64,000 nt of DNA from Acidobacteriota bacterium (GTDB lineage Bacteria; Acidobacteriota; Terriglobia; Terriglobales; Acidobacteriaceae), in contig JARLGJ010000030.1 of assembly GCA_031296105.1 (NCBI GenBank), forward strand, positions 1 through 64,000, written 5' to 3'. The first letter of the stretch is position 1, and every line of letters starts with the position of its first letter. Of the stretch, positions 1 to 8,481 are shown in pieces. The translations under genes and the position numbers were made by a program. The notes under the pieces were generated by a model. It was not told where the DNA came from. It made no database searches and saw nothing but the letters and a program-made list of their open reading frames with translations.

Positions 1-1584
1 CTAGTGCCCCATGCTGACCGCGCCCGGCTTGGGGCGGCGCGCCAGCAGCAAAAGCGGCATGGCGGCTACGATCAAGAAAGCCATCACGGCGATGGTGTCG
101 CGATAAGCCAGCACCGAAGCCTGCTGCTGCATGATGCCGTACACCTGCGCGTGAGCGCGGATGGAGGCATCGGCGTGGCTGGGATTCTGCCCCGCATACA
201 GACCGGTCAGGCTCTGCAACAGGCGGCTCATGGGATTCGACGAAACGGTGTGCGACGCCAGCATGGACTGGTGAATCTGGCTGCCGCGCGCCAGCATGGT
301 GGTGACAAACGAGATGCCGAAGCTGCCGCCGAGATTGCGCATCAGGTTGATCATCGACGACACCTGGTTGTTCTGCTCCTGCCGCACGCCCGCATAACAA
401 ATCGTGTTGATGGGAATGAAGAGGAACGCGAGTCCCACCGATTGATAGATGCGGTACATCATGGCGGTGTGGAAGTCGATGCCGGGATACAAGGACATCA
501 TGTGAAACATCGACAGCGCAAGGGCGATGAAGCCGAAGGCGATGAGCTTGCGCGGATCGACGCGGCCGACCAGCACTCCGACCAGGGGCATGATGGCCAT
601 GACCACCAGTCCGCCGGGAGATAGTGCCTTGCCCGCCAGCTCCGCGGTGTAACCCATTACGGTTTGCAGGAACTGCGGGATGAGCACCGTGGAGCCGTAG
701 AGCACCCATCCGAGGGTGAACATGAGCACGTTGCTGACGGCGAAGTTGGTGTTCTTCAGCAGGCGCAGATCGAGAATGGGATTGGCCTCATGCAACTCCC
801 ACAGCACAAAGCCCACCAGCCCGATGACGGTAAACGCGGTGAAGCACTGAATGAAGGTCGAAGCGAACCAATCTTCGCGCTGACCTTTGTCGAGGACTAC
901 CTGCAACGCGCCCAGGCCGACGGCGACAAGCGCCAGGCCGGTGTAATCGACCGGCGTGTGTTTGGCGCGCACCTGCGCATCGGCAATCCAGGGAGGGTCT
1001 TCCACCATGCGCGAGGTGAGGAACAACGACAGAATACCCACGGGCACGTTGATGAAGAAGATCCAGTGCCAGGAGTAATTGTCGGTGATCCAGCCGCCGA
1101 GGGTGGGTCCGATGGCCGGGGCCAGGACGACGGCCATGCCGTACATGGCAAAGCCCATGCCGCGTTTTTCCGGCGGGAAGGTATCGGCGAGGATGGCCTG
1201 TTCGCTGGGGCCGAGTCCGCCGCCGCCCGCACCTTGCAGGATGCGGAAGAAGATCAGCATGGGCAGCGTAGTGGAAAGGCCGCACATGAGCGAGCTCAAG
1301 GTAAACAGGAGCACGCAGGTCATGTAGAAGCGCTTGCGTCCGAAGCGGTCGCAGAGCCAGGCGGAGATGGGCAACACGATGGCGTTGCTGACCAGGTAGC
1401 TGGTGAGCACCCAGGTGGACTCATCGTTGCCGGCCGAGAGCGAGCCGGCGATGTGCGGGAGCGCCACGTTGGCGATGGAGGTGTCGAGCACCTCCATGAA
1501 CGTTGCCAGCGTGACGGTCATGGCCACCGCCCACGGATTTTTACTGGGGCGCCACGGCTGGGCGCCCGACTGCCCCTGGCTCAT
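1..1584 (-). CDS. emrB: EmrB/QacA-type MFS drug efflux transporter (DHA2, 14 TM)
   Basis: Inner-membrane drug:proton antiporter that would pass substrates to the adaptor and TolC-type channel encoded just upstream in the same operon. The 527-residue length, about 14 hydrophobic segments, the early LDTSIANVALPHIA stretch (DHA2 motif with the membrane Asp, residues about 34-47) and the RxGRKR loop after TM2 are typical of EmrB. The ATG overlaps the stop of the adaptor gene by 4 bp (ATGA), pointing to translational coupling. The stop codon is the first three bases of the window, so the gene is complete. Substrate cannot be told from sequence. Confidence 0.93.
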   Translation of the reverse strand: MSQGQSGAQPWRPSKNPWAVAMTVTLATFMEVLDTSIANVALPHIAGSLSAGNDESTWVLTSYLVSNAIVLPISAWLCDRFGRKRFYMTCVLLFTLSSLMCGLSTTLPMLIFFRILQGAGGGGLGPSEQAILADTFPPEKRGMGFAMYGMAVVLAPAIGPTLGGWITDNYSWHWIFFINVPVGILSLFLTSRMVEDPPWIADAQVRAKHTPVDYTGLALVAVGLGALQVVLDKGQREDWFASTFIQCFTAFTVIGLVGFVLWELHEANPILDLRLLKNTNFAVSNVLMFTLGWVLYGSTVLIPQFLQTVMGYTAELAGKALSPGGLVVMAIMPLVGVLVGRVDPRKLIAFGFIALALSMFHMMSLYPGIDFHTAMMYRIYQSVGLAFLFIPINTICYAGVRQEQNNQVSSMINLMRNLGGSFGISFVTTMLARGSQIHQSMLASHTVSSNPMSRLLQSLTGLYAGQNPSHADASIRAHAQVYGIMQQQASVLAYRDTIAVMAFLIVAAMPLLLLARRPKPGAVSMGH

Positions 1585-2816
1585 CGAACCCTCACGTCCG
1601 GCTCAACCGAAAGGCCCGGGCGCAAGCGTCCGTCCTGGTTGAAGTCAGGCTTGTCAATACCCTCGAAGTCGATGCGCACGGGAATGCGCTGCACCACCTT
1701 GACGTAATTGCCGGTGGCGTTCTCCGGAGGCAGCAGGCTGAAGCGGGCGCCGGTGGCGCCGCCGATGCTGGTGACGCGGCCTTTGAACTTCTGTCCGCCG
1801 AGAGCGTCGGCCTTGATGGTGACCTCCTGGCCGGGACGCATGAACTCAAGCTGCGTCTCCTTGAAGTTGGCGGTGACCCAGATGTTCTTGAGCGGAACGA
1901 GGGAGAGCAATTCCTGTCCGGGCTGGACGTTCTGGCCAACCTGGGCGTTGCGGTTGCCGACCACGCCATCCACGGGGGCGATGACCTTGGTGTAGCTGAG
2001 GTTCAACTGTGCCTGATCGAGTTGGGCCTTGTAGCGGCCGGCGGTAGCCTCGGTGGCGCGGGCGCGGGCGGCGGTGAGAGCCACGTTCTTGGGCGTGACC
2101 TGCGCGTTCTCCAACCCGGCGTGAGCCTGGCTGAGGCGGGCGCGTGCCTGCTTGGCAATTTCCTGCGCCGAGTGCACGGCGGCGCGGGCGGCGTCCACCT
2201 GGGCGTTGGCCGAGGTGGACGCCGCAGAAGCCTGATCGTACTGTTGCTGCGAGATTTCCTTTTTGCCCACCAACTGACCGTAGCGCGCGAGATCGAGGTT
2301 GGCGGTTTTGGCGTTGGCTTCGGCCTGGATCAGGCGTGCGCGGGCTTCATCCACCTGCTTGTCGGCGCTGGCGATGCCGGCCTGGGCGTTGATGACGTCG
2401 GCCTGCGCGGAGTTGATCTGGGCGCGCGAACCGACCTCGCTGATGGGCACGCCGAAGTTGGCGGCCTCGCTGGAGGCGGTGGCGTCCAGGTAGGCGGCAT
2501 TGGCCTGCACAACGGCCACCTGGTAATCGGTGTCGTCGATTTCGGCCAGCACGGTGCCGGCCTTTACGAACTGGCCGTCTTCCACGTTGACCTTGACGAT
2601 GTGGCCGCTGATGCGGGTGCTGATGGGATAGATGTAGCCGTCGATCTGGGCATCATCGGTGTCCTCATACTTGCGGCTGTACCACCAGAAAGCCACCGCG
2701 CCGATGAGGCCGACCACGACCAGCACGCGCAGCGCAACCGCGAGCCACGGCTTGCGCTCCATGAGTCCTGCCTTGGACTCGGCAGGGGCCGGAGTATTCT
2801 GTTCTTCGTTCGCCAT
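1581..2816 (-). CDS. emrA: HlyD/EmrA-family membrane fusion adaptor
   Basis: Periplasmic adaptor linking the MFS pump to the outer-membrane channel. It has a short cytoplasmic N-terminus, one membrane anchor (about residues 28-46), a biotinyl-lipoyl half beginning GYIYPISTRISGHI, a long Ala/Gln-rich coiled-coil hairpin (about 100-260), then the second lipoyl half (YTKVIAPVDGVVG) and beta-barrel. Length 411 aa fits EmrA. It lies 50 bp downstream of the TolC-like gene and overlaps emrB by 4 bp, so the operon is tolC-emrA-emrB. Confidence 0.93.
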   Translation of the reverse strand: MANEEQNTPAPAESKAGLMERKPWLAVALRVLVVVGLIGAVAFWWYSRKYEDTDDAQIDGYIYPISTRISGHIVKVNVEDGQFVKAGTVLAEIDDTDYQVAVVQANAAYLDATASSEAANFGVPISEVGSRAQINSAQADVINAQAGIASADKQVDEARARLIQAEANAKTANLDLARYGQLVGKKEISQQQYDQASAASTSANAQVDAARAAVHSAQEIAKQARARLSQAHAGLENAQVTPKNVALTAARARATEATAGRYKAQLDQAQLNLSYTKVIAPVDGVVGNRNAQVGQNVQPGQELLSLVPLKNIWVTANFKETQLEFMRPGQEVTIKADALGGQKFKGRVTSIGGATGARFSLLPPENATGNYVKVVQRIPVRIDFEGIDKPDFNQDGRLRPGLSVEPDVRVR

Positions 2817-2866
2817 TCCTAATCTCCAAAAAGTTCAACGCAGCGTTGCGCGGATGTTGATGAAAC

Positions 2867-4375
2867 TTACTTGACCGGGGCGGGCTGGGCTTGCGCCGGA
2901 GCCTGACCGGGGCTGGCGGCATCGCCCAGCACCTGGCGCAGAGTCTGCTCGGCGGCGCCCATGGCGCGTGCCAGCAGAACCTTGGCGATGTTGTGAGCGT
3001 AGAGGCTGCCGATGTATTGCTCGTTGGCGGTGGCCATGGCCTCCTGCGCCTGAATCACCTCGATGTTGTTGGTGACGCCGGCGGAGAAGCGGTCCTGCGA
3101 CTGGGTAAGCGCCTGCTGCGCGTAATCGACGGTGACCCTGGCCACCTCGACCTGCTCGGCGGCGGAGTTCACGTCGAGAAACGCGCTGGCGACGTCCTGC
3201 TCGATGCGGCCGCGCAGATCGTCACGCTGCGCGCGGCGCTGCTTGAGCACGGAGTCAGCCTGCTTGATGTCGGCCTCGGTCTTGCCGCCTTCGAAGATGG
3301 GAATCTTCACGCCGGCGTTGACCGACCAAGTGGGGAACACGTTGCTCGGGTGCGTGCCGAGGGTTCCGTAATCGCCGCTGATGCCGAGGGTGGGATAGCG
3401 CTCGGCCAGCGCCGACTGGCGCTGTAGTTCGGCGGATTTCACCTGCTGCTCTGCCGCTAGATAATCCGGCCGCGCGGCCAAGGCGTGCTTGAGCGCATCC
3501 TCTTCTCCCAGAAGGGGCAACGGGCGGTAGGGAACGCGGCTGCTGAGCCTGAACTGCTGATGCACGGGCAGGCCGAGCACGCGCAGCAAGGTGATGCGCT
3601 GCTTGGCCAGATTATTGTTGGCCTCGATCAGATTCTGGCGGCGCACCTGAAGTTCGACGCGGGCGCGCAGAGTATCGATGTCTGGCGAAAGTCCAGCTTT
3701 CTCACGGTCTTCGGCGAGCTGAAAGAGGGCTTCGGCGGTCTTCAATTCGGCCTGCGCGGCGTCCACCTGGCTTTCGGCCGATACCACCAGCAAATAGCTG
3801 GCGGCCACGGCCAGGGTCACCGTCTCGCGGGCGGTGCCGAAGCTGAAGTTGGCGGCCTTGACGTTGGCCTGCGCGGCGCGCGCGCCCTGAATGGCGTGCC
3901 AGTCGAAGAGATCTTCACTCATGGAGATGCGCGCGTCGGAGTTGCTGAAGCGCACCGAGTTGCCATTAATGCCAAAGGCGGCGCCGTTGGCACCCAGGTT
4001 AAATCCCTCGGCCAGCAGATTCTCCTTGATTTCGGTCTCACGCAGGGAGCCGTCGAGGTGCGGCAGAAGATTGCTAAGCTCTTTAAGTCTCTGCGCCTTG
4101 GCCTGCTCGGTAGTCTGCGAACTGAGGACCACGCCGAGGTTGTAGCGCAGGCCGCGGGTGATGGCATCCTCCACGCTGATGTCGATGACGCCGGGCACCA
4201 GCTTGCCCTCCGGCACGCTGCCGGAAAAAGGACTCTGCTGGCCGGCGGCGAGGAGCTGATCGAGCGACTGCGGCACATTCAATTGAGAGGCACCGCCGCT
4301 CAACTGCTGGGCCGAAAGCGGCGTGGCCGCCAAGGCTAGAATGAGCAGCGAGCTAAGGAACTGACGAACGTGCAT
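2867..4375 (-). CDS. TolC-family outer-membrane efflux channel
   Basis: Outer-membrane channel of a tripartite efflux pump. The 502-residue protein begins with a clear signal peptide (MHVRQFLSSLLILALAATPLSAQ) and contains two repeats of long amphipathic alpha-helical segments rich in Ala, Gln and Glu, as in TolC. A Pro/Ala/Gln-rich tail ends it. It is the first gene of a three-gene operon with EmrA and EmrB homologues and is transcribed divergently from a TetR regulator, with the shared operator in the 96-bp gap. Function by family is secure; exact substrates are unknown. Confidence 0.92.
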   Translation of the reverse strand: MHVRQFLSSLLILALAATPLSAQQLSGGASQLNVPQSLDQLLAAGQQSPFSGSVPEGKLVPGVIDISVEDAITRGLRYNLGVVLSSQTTEQAKAQRLKELSNLLPHLDGSLRETEIKENLLAEGFNLGANGAAFGINGNSVRFSNSDARISMSEDLFDWHAIQGARAAQANVKAANFSFGTARETVTLAVAASYLLVVSAESQVDAAQAELKTAEALFQLAEDREKAGLSPDIDTLRARVELQVRRQNLIEANNNLAKQRITLLRVLGLPVHQQFRLSSRVPYRPLPLLGEEDALKHALAARPDYLAAEQQVKSAELQRQSALAERYPTLGISGDYGTLGTHPSNVFPTWSVNAGVKIPIFEGGKTEADIKQADSVLKQRRAQRDDLRGRIEQDVASAFLDVNSAAEQVEVARVTVDYAQQALTQSQDRFSAGVTNNIEVIQAQEAMATANEQYIGSLYAHNIAKVLLARAMGAAEQTLRQVLGDAASPGQAPAQAQPAPVK

Positions 4376-4417
4376 GGTTGAATCTCCACCCCCAAAACGG
4401 GTATACTCTAAGAAATC

Positions 4418-4445
4418 ATACGTTTGATTTAATTGTCAAACATAT
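4418..4445. promoter_or_regulatory. Palindromic operator between tolC operon and tetR
   Basis: Inverted repeat ATAcGTTTGA - 8 bp - TCAAACaTAT (9 of 10 arm positions pair). It sits between divergent tolC and tetR genes and overlaps a TTGACA hexamer read toward tolC. This is the size and place expected of a TetR-dimer operator; binding by the neighbouring regulator is inference. Confidence 0.7.
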
Positions 4446-4471
4446 GGATGCTAAATTTCGTAAATATAAAC

Positions 4472-5182
4472 ATGGCAAACAAAAGCGCGAACTCCAAACC
4501 CTGGCTGGGACGTCTGGCTTGCCAGAGCCGCAGCGAACGCACGCGGCAGCGTCTGATCGAAGTCGCGGTCGAAGTATTCAGCGACCTCGGATTTGAGGCG
4601 GCCAGCACGCGCACCATTGTGGAACGGGCGCAGGCGAACCTGGTCTCCATTCCTTACTATTTCGGCAATAAGCTGGGGTTGTACCATGCGGTGGCCGAAT
4701 ATATTGGCTCCAGCATCGAGGGACGCTTCCGCCCGGCGTGCGACAAGGCGCGCGAGGAATTGCAGCAGCCGAACCTGACGCACGCACAAATTCTGGACAT
4801 GTTCATACGCTTTACGCAGGAATTTGCCCGCATGATGCTGGGTGCCGACGCGCCCAGTTGCTGGGGCCAGTTCATCTATCGCGAGCAGTTCGATCCCACC
4901 GAGGCTTTCCAGATTATTCATGGACATTTTGTGCCCCTGCTGGAAGTAGGGTTCGAGTACGTGAGCCGTCTTACGGGAAAGCCGGTCACGGATCCCGAAA
5001 CGCGCATCCAATATATGGGAATTCTCTCCATGGTCAAGTTTACGCGCACGGACCGCGCAAGTGTACTGCTGGCGATGGAATGGAAAGAATTCGGCGAGGA
5101 AGAGACGGAAATCGTGTTGAAGATGCTGCGGCGCAACCTGCTTGCCATCTTCGGCTGTTCAGTACCGGAATCCGCCAGCTAA
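4472..5182 (+). CDS. TetR/AcrR-family transcriptional repressor (CecR-like C-domain)
   Basis: DNA-binding repressor likely controlling the divergent efflux operon. The N-terminal TetR helix-turn-helix is visible (RTRQRLIEVAVEVFSDLGFE, then STRTIVERAQANLVSIPYYF, about residues 20-65 from this start). The rest resembles the CecR/DUF1956 ligand-binding domain. I chose ATG 4472; the open frame extends to a TTG at 4433 and an ATG at 4448, but these lie in or next to the operator palindrome and neither has a Shine-Dalgarno sequence. The protein is 236 aa from the chosen start. Confidence 0.88.
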   Translation: MANKSANSKPWLGRLACQSRSERTRQRLIEVAVEVFSDLGFEAASTRTIVERAQANLVSIPYYFGNKLGLYHAVAEYIGSSIEGRFRPACDKAREELQQPNLTHAQILDMFIRFTQEFARMMLGADAPSCWGQFIYREQFDPTEAFQIIHGHFVPLLEVGFEYVSRLTGKPVTDPETRIQYMGILSMVKFTRTDRASVLLAMEWKEFGEEETEIVLKMLRRNLLAIFGCSVPESAS

Positions 5183-5265
5183 TCCGCGCTTTACCGGGTT
5201 GGATGCGCAGTAGCCGCGTGGGGCGGCAGAATCATTTACGATAGATTTTCGGAGGAATTTGTTCG

Positions 5266-6399
5266 ATGGCCGTTCCGGTTTCCCAGATGTGGGCGGTGAG
5301 CAGCTACGTGCTCAAGAATCGCTTGCAGGGACGCAAGCAGTACCCCTTGGTGGTTATGCTGGAAGTGCTGTTCCGCTGCAACCTGGCCTGCGCCGGCTGC
5401 GGCAAGGTGCAGTATCCCGCGCACGTTTTAAAAACGCAGCTCTCTCCGGAAGATTGCTTCCGCGCCGTGGAAGAGGCCGGGGCGCCGATCGTGAACATTC
5501 CCGGCGGCGAACCGCTGCTGCATCCGCAGATCGGCGAGATCGTCGAAGGCTTGATCGCCCGCGGGAAGTACGTGTACCTGTGCACCAACGCACTGCTGCT
5601 GAAAGAGAAGATGCACCTCTTTAAGCCGAGCAAGTACTTTACGTTCACGGTGCACCTGGACGGCGAACGCGATCACCACGACTTTTCGGTGTGCCGCGAA
5701 GGCGTGTACGACATTGCCACGGAGGCCATGCGCGAGGCCATTGCCAAGGGCTTCCGCGTGACCACCAACTCGACGCTGTTCGACAGCGCCGACCCGGTGA
5801 GCGTGCGCCGCTTCTTCGACGACATGATGACCATGGGCGTGGAGAGCATGATGGTGTCTCCGGGCTACAGCTACGACAAGGCTCCGGACCAGACGCACTT
5901 TCTGGCCAAGCAGCGCACCAACGAGCTGTTCCGGCAGATCCTGAGCAATCGCAAAAAGGATTGGCGCTTTAACGCCACGCCGCTGTTCTTCGAGTTCCTG
6001 ATGGGACTGCGCGATTACGAGTGCACGCCCTGGGGCATTCCGACGTACACCATCTTTGGCTGGCAGAAGCCCTGCTACCTGCTGCAGGACGGCTACGTGG
6101 ACACCTTCAAGGAACTGATTGAGACCACGAAGTGGGAAGAATACGGCAACAAGAGCGGCAATCCGCGCTGCGCGAACTGCATGGTGCACTGCGGCTTTGA
6201 GCCTTCGGCGGTGAATCACACGTTTGGCTCGCTGGGCGGCATTGCGGCCACGGTGCGCGGCATGTTGTCCACTTATCCTGACGCCGACGCCGCGAAGATG
6301 CTGCAGCAGCCGCGGCCTTCGCACGCCGAGGAACTGGTGCAGATTGCAAAAGACACGGCGCAGAAGATTGAGCAGACGGAAGCTGGAGTGGCGCAATGA
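5266..6399 (+). CDS. hpnH: Adenosyl-hopene transferase HpnH (radical SAM)
   Basis: Radical-SAM enzyme that joins the adenosyl radical to diploptene, giving adenosylhopane, the first step of side-chain extension of C35 hopanoids. The CxxxCxxC cluster motif is at Cys38, Cys42 and Cys45 (RCNLACAGC), followed by the SAM-binding NIPGGEPLLHP. A Cys-rich C-terminal region (CANCMVHCGFE) is as in HpnH/SPASM-like proteins. Length 377 aa fits the family. GGAGGA lies 9 bp before the ATG. It overlaps the next small gene by 4 bp. No squalene-hopene cyclase or other hpn genes are in the window. Confidence 0.94.
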   Translation: MAVPVSQMWAVSSYVLKNRLQGRKQYPLVVMLEVLFRCNLACAGCGKVQYPAHVLKTQLSPEDCFRAVEEAGAPIVNIPGGEPLLHPQIGEIVEGLIARGKYVYLCTNALLLKEKMHLFKPSKYFTFTVHLDGERDHHDFSVCREGVYDIATEAMREAIAKGFRVTTNSTLFDSADPVSVRRFFDDMMTMGVESMMVSPGYSYDKAPDQTHFLAKQRTNELFRQILSNRKKDWRFNATPLFFEFLMGLRDYECTPWGIPTYTIFGWQKPCYLLQDGYVDTFKELIETTKWEEYGNKSGNPRCANCMVHCGFEPSAVNHTFGSLGGIAATVRGMLSTYPDADAAKMLQQPRPSHAEELVQIAKDTAQKIEQTEAGVAQ

Positions 6400-6800
6400 G
6401 CGAAGCGTTAACGAGTGAAACATTGACGGACGCGAACATGACACGGGAGAGCTTGCAGGGATGGGTTCCGGCGCTGGCCAGTGAAGAAGAATTGCGCGCG
6501 GCGCTGGAGCAGGCTTTCGATTACCGCGGCGACATTACGCTGACGTTGAAGAGCGGGGAAGCGGTGCAGGGATACCTGTACGACAGGCGCATGGGGAAGT
6601 CTCTGGCGGAGTCTCAGGCGCGCGTGCTGACCACCGAGGGAGCACGCCGCGACGTAGCTTACGCGGAGATTGCCGCGCTGAACTTTAGCGGACGCGACAC
6701 GGCGGCCGGCAAGACCTGGGAGTCGTGGGTGAAGAAGTACGCGGAGAAGAAAGCGGCCGGGGAGACGAACATCGGCCTGGAGCCGGACGAGCAGGAATAA
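6396..6800 (+). CDS. Conserved small protein coupled to hpnH, function unknown
   Basis: A 134-residue soluble protein whose ATG overlaps the hpnH stop (ATGA). I do not recognise a named domain. The core, GDITLTLKSGEAVQGYLYDR, followed by a segment ending VAYAEIAALNFSGRDTAAGK, looks like a short beta-rich, Sm-like or regulator-type fold, then a Lys-rich helix. Tight coupling suggests a role linked to HpnH, perhaps scaffold or regulation, but that is inference from position alone. There is no signal peptide or membrane segment. Confidence 0.8.
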   Translation: MSEALTSETLTDANMTRESLQGWVPALASEEELRAALEQAFDYRGDITLTLKSGEAVQGYLYDRRMGKSLAESQARVLTTEGARRDVAYAEIAALNFSGRDTAAGKTWESWVKKYAEKKAAGETNIGLEPDEQE

Positions 6801-6846
6801 ACCTTTGCGGAAGCAGGTTTTCCCACAGGTGAGAGCCTTGGCAGAC

Positions 6847-6875
6847 TTGGCGGAAGCAGGCCGGTTTGTTATATT
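6847..6875 (+). promoter_or_regulatory. Probable sigma-70 promoter of tRNA-Glu
   Basis: TTGGCG and TATATT hexamers separated by 17 bp (-10 at 6870-6875), placing the start point about 8-9 bp before the mature tRNA 5' end. Confidence 0.6.
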
Positions 6876-6890
6876 AAATGAGGCCCGCGT

Positions 6891-6965
6891 GGCGCTATCG
6901 TCTAGGGGTTAGGACGTGAGATTCTCAATCTTAAAACCCGGGTTCGATTCCCGGTAGCGCTACCA
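6891..6965 (+). tRNA. tRNA-Glu (anticodon CTC), CCA encoded
   Basis: Cloverleaf folded by hand: acceptor GGCGCTA with TAGCGCT (one G-U), D-arm GTCT/AGGAC, anticodon stem TGAGA/TCTTA around loop TTCTCAA, giving anticodon CTC, and T-arm CCGGG/CCCGG with TTCGATT loop. The 3' CCA is encoded (6963-6965). A promoter lies just upstream and a terminator just downstream, so it is a single-gene unit. Confidence 0.96.
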
Positions 6966-6974
6966 AAATATTTA

Positions 6975-7001
6975 GAAGGCCGCCTGCCAAGGCGGCCTTT
7001 C
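6975..7001 (+). terminator. Rho-independent terminator after tRNA-Glu
   Basis: AAGGCCGCC (6976-6984), 6-nt loop, GGCGGCCTT (6991-6999) followed by TTTCT-like sequence overlapping the stem; sits 10 bp after the tRNA. Confidence 0.8.
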
Positions 7002-7178
7002 TGCATTGGGATGAATTGGCACCGCGCGGAAGTTGCGTGCCTTGGCCCGAGTAAAGTAAATGACAGTTGATGCGTCTCTGACCGGCGCTGCCTAACGGTG
7101 GACATCACCCAGGGGAGCTTCGGCGGTGTCATTCGCCGGCAATGAGCGAGTGGCCCAAGGGGGTGCGCGGAAAACCGT

Positions 7179-7237
7179 GCTTCCTCCTGCGTTTGGGAAG
7201 GAGGCACGATGCATTCTTCCCAAACGCAGGAGGAAGC
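7179..7237. repeat. Perfect 22-bp inverted repeat, 15-nt spacer
   Basis: Left arm 7179-7200 and right arm 7216-7237 are exact reverse complements over 22 bp. It lies in the 494-bp gene-free stretch between the tRNA-Glu and the NifX-like gene. No T tract follows on either strand, so it is not an obvious terminator. It may be a small mobile-element relic or an RNA hairpin. I see no gene in the rest of 7002-7459 and only a weak promoter (TTGACA at 7401-7406) near its end. Confidence 0.85.
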
Positions 7238-7459
7238 CGGACTGGTGAAAATCCATATCAATACAATATTTTAAGTGCTGCGTTTGCCGTAACTGGCAGA
7301 CACAGCTAGCGCTTGTACAGAGAGAGAAGCGCTTCATCCTGCGAGCAGACGGGAAGCGCGGCTCATACTGCAAGTACATGAAGGTTGCATGTAAATGTAG
7401 TTGACATATATATGGGTGTAGATTACACATAGAGGTGCCCGATTTGGAGGGGCCGTATT

Positions 7460-7840
7460 ATGAAGATCGCGGTGGCATCCGTGGATGGAGTCACAATTTC
7501 GCAGCACTTTGGACAAAGTACCGGCTTCATTGTCTTTGATGTGGAAGGCGAGACAATTCGCAGCAGCGAGTGGCGCGCGGTGCAGCAAACACCGCATGCG
7601 GCCGGAGTTTGCCAGCATGGCGGCGAACAGCCGCAGCCGGGCGGCGGGTTGGCGCTGATCCGCGATTGCAGCGTGATGGTGTGCGGCGGCATTGGCGGCG
7701 GGGCGGCCAACGCTCTGCAGCAGATGGGACTGAAGCCAATGGTGCTGCCCGTGGCGGGGGATGCGCACACGGCGCTGGCAAGGATGTTGCGCGGCGAACT
7801 AAGCGCATCCTCCACACCGACCTGCCAGTGCGAGCACTAA
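7460..7840 (+). CDS. NifX/NafY-like dinitrogenase FeMo-cofactor-binding domain protein
   Basis: Small (126 aa) cytosolic protein of the NifB/NifX iron-molybdenum cluster-binding superfamily. It opens with MKIAVASVDGVTISQHFGQSTGF, the family's first strand and HFGxS-type motif, and contains the VMVCGGIGGGAANAL segment near residues 73-86 typical of this fold. The C-terminus carries a CQC motif. GGAGGGG is just upstream of the ATG. No nif genes are near, so it is more likely one of the many non-nitrogenase members that bind or chaperone a metal cluster. A repeat element and then a PadR regulator follow. Confidence 0.85.
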   Translation: MKIAVASVDGVTISQHFGQSTGFIVFDVEGETIRSSEWRAVQQTPHAAGVCQHGGEQPQPGGGLALIRDCSVMVCGGIGGGAANALQQMGLKPMVLPVAGDAHTALARMLRGELSASSTPTCQCEH

Positions 7841-7884
7841 GAAGGAATCTGAAAAACCGTGTCTCCTTGCGGAGCGGACCCTCA

Positions 7885-7940
7885 GGGGCTGAAGCCCCGA
7901 CGCATTGGAAGCGGCGTAGAGGCACGGCTAAAGCCGTGCC
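7885..7940. repeat. Compound palindromic intergenic repeat (REP-like)
   Basis: Two palindromes, GGGGCTGAAGCCCC (7885-7898) and GGCACGGCTAAAGCCGTGCC (7921-7940), separated by 22 bp, within the gap between the NifX-like and PadR genes. Paired hairpins of this style (GGCTNAAGCC cores) are familiar dispersed repeats in acidobacterial genomes; that family link is from memory. Confidence 0.8.
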
Positions 7941-8020
7941 CTGACAAAATCGATTCATCAGGCCATGTCTAAGATGTTGCGGGGCGGCGCGGCCCCGCAC
8001 TGCTTTAGAAGGAGTAAGGC

Positions 8021-8410
8021 GTGCCACGAAAGAAATGCATCCGCCATGGCGCAGATTATCCGTGCACCTGCGCCCTGGGGCACTTATACCGCTTTATCGA
8101 AGCGGACCTGCTGCTATTACTGAAGCAGAAGGACGGCTCCTATGGGTACGAATTACTGAGTGAACTAGAGAAGCGCTCCATCTCCGACGCAGCCATTGAC
8201 CCTGGCGCGCTGTATCGCACGCTGCGCACGCTGGAAGCGAATGGCAACGTGACCAGCGAGTGGAGCACCTCTGCCGGCGGACCGGCGCGGCGTCTGTACA
8301 GGCTTACCCGCAAGGGAGAACACCATCTGGAAGAATGGGTGGAGGCACTGCAACACTTTTCCAACTCAGTGCGCCGCTTTGTGGAAGAGGCGCGGAAGGA
8401 ACTCCGCTGA
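8021..8410 (+). CDS. PadR-family transcriptional regulator with N-terminal Cys cluster
   Basis: 129-residue winged-helix repressor. The PadR signature is clear: SYGYELLSELEKRSISDAAIDPGALYRTLRTLEANGNVTSEW..., then GGPARRLYRLTRKGEHHLEEW. A Cys/His group at residues 6-17 (CIRHGADYPCTC) precedes the fold and could bind a metal or Fe-S cluster, which would fit pairing with the upstream NifX-like gene. The GTG start at 8021 has AAGGAG 8 bp upstream. The target is not known; autoregulation is usual for the family. Confidence 0.88.
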   Translation: MPRKKCIRHGADYPCTCALGHLYRFIEADLLLLLKQKDGSYGYELLSELEKRSISDAAIDPGALYRTLRTLEANGNVTSEWSTSAGGPARRLYRLTRKGEHHLEEWVEALQHFSNSVRRFVEEARKELR

Positions 8411-8481
8411 GCCAGCTTTTGTCCCTGCCGCCTGAGCGGCGTGGCGGAAAATACAAGACAGAACAGGCATGTTACTCCAAC

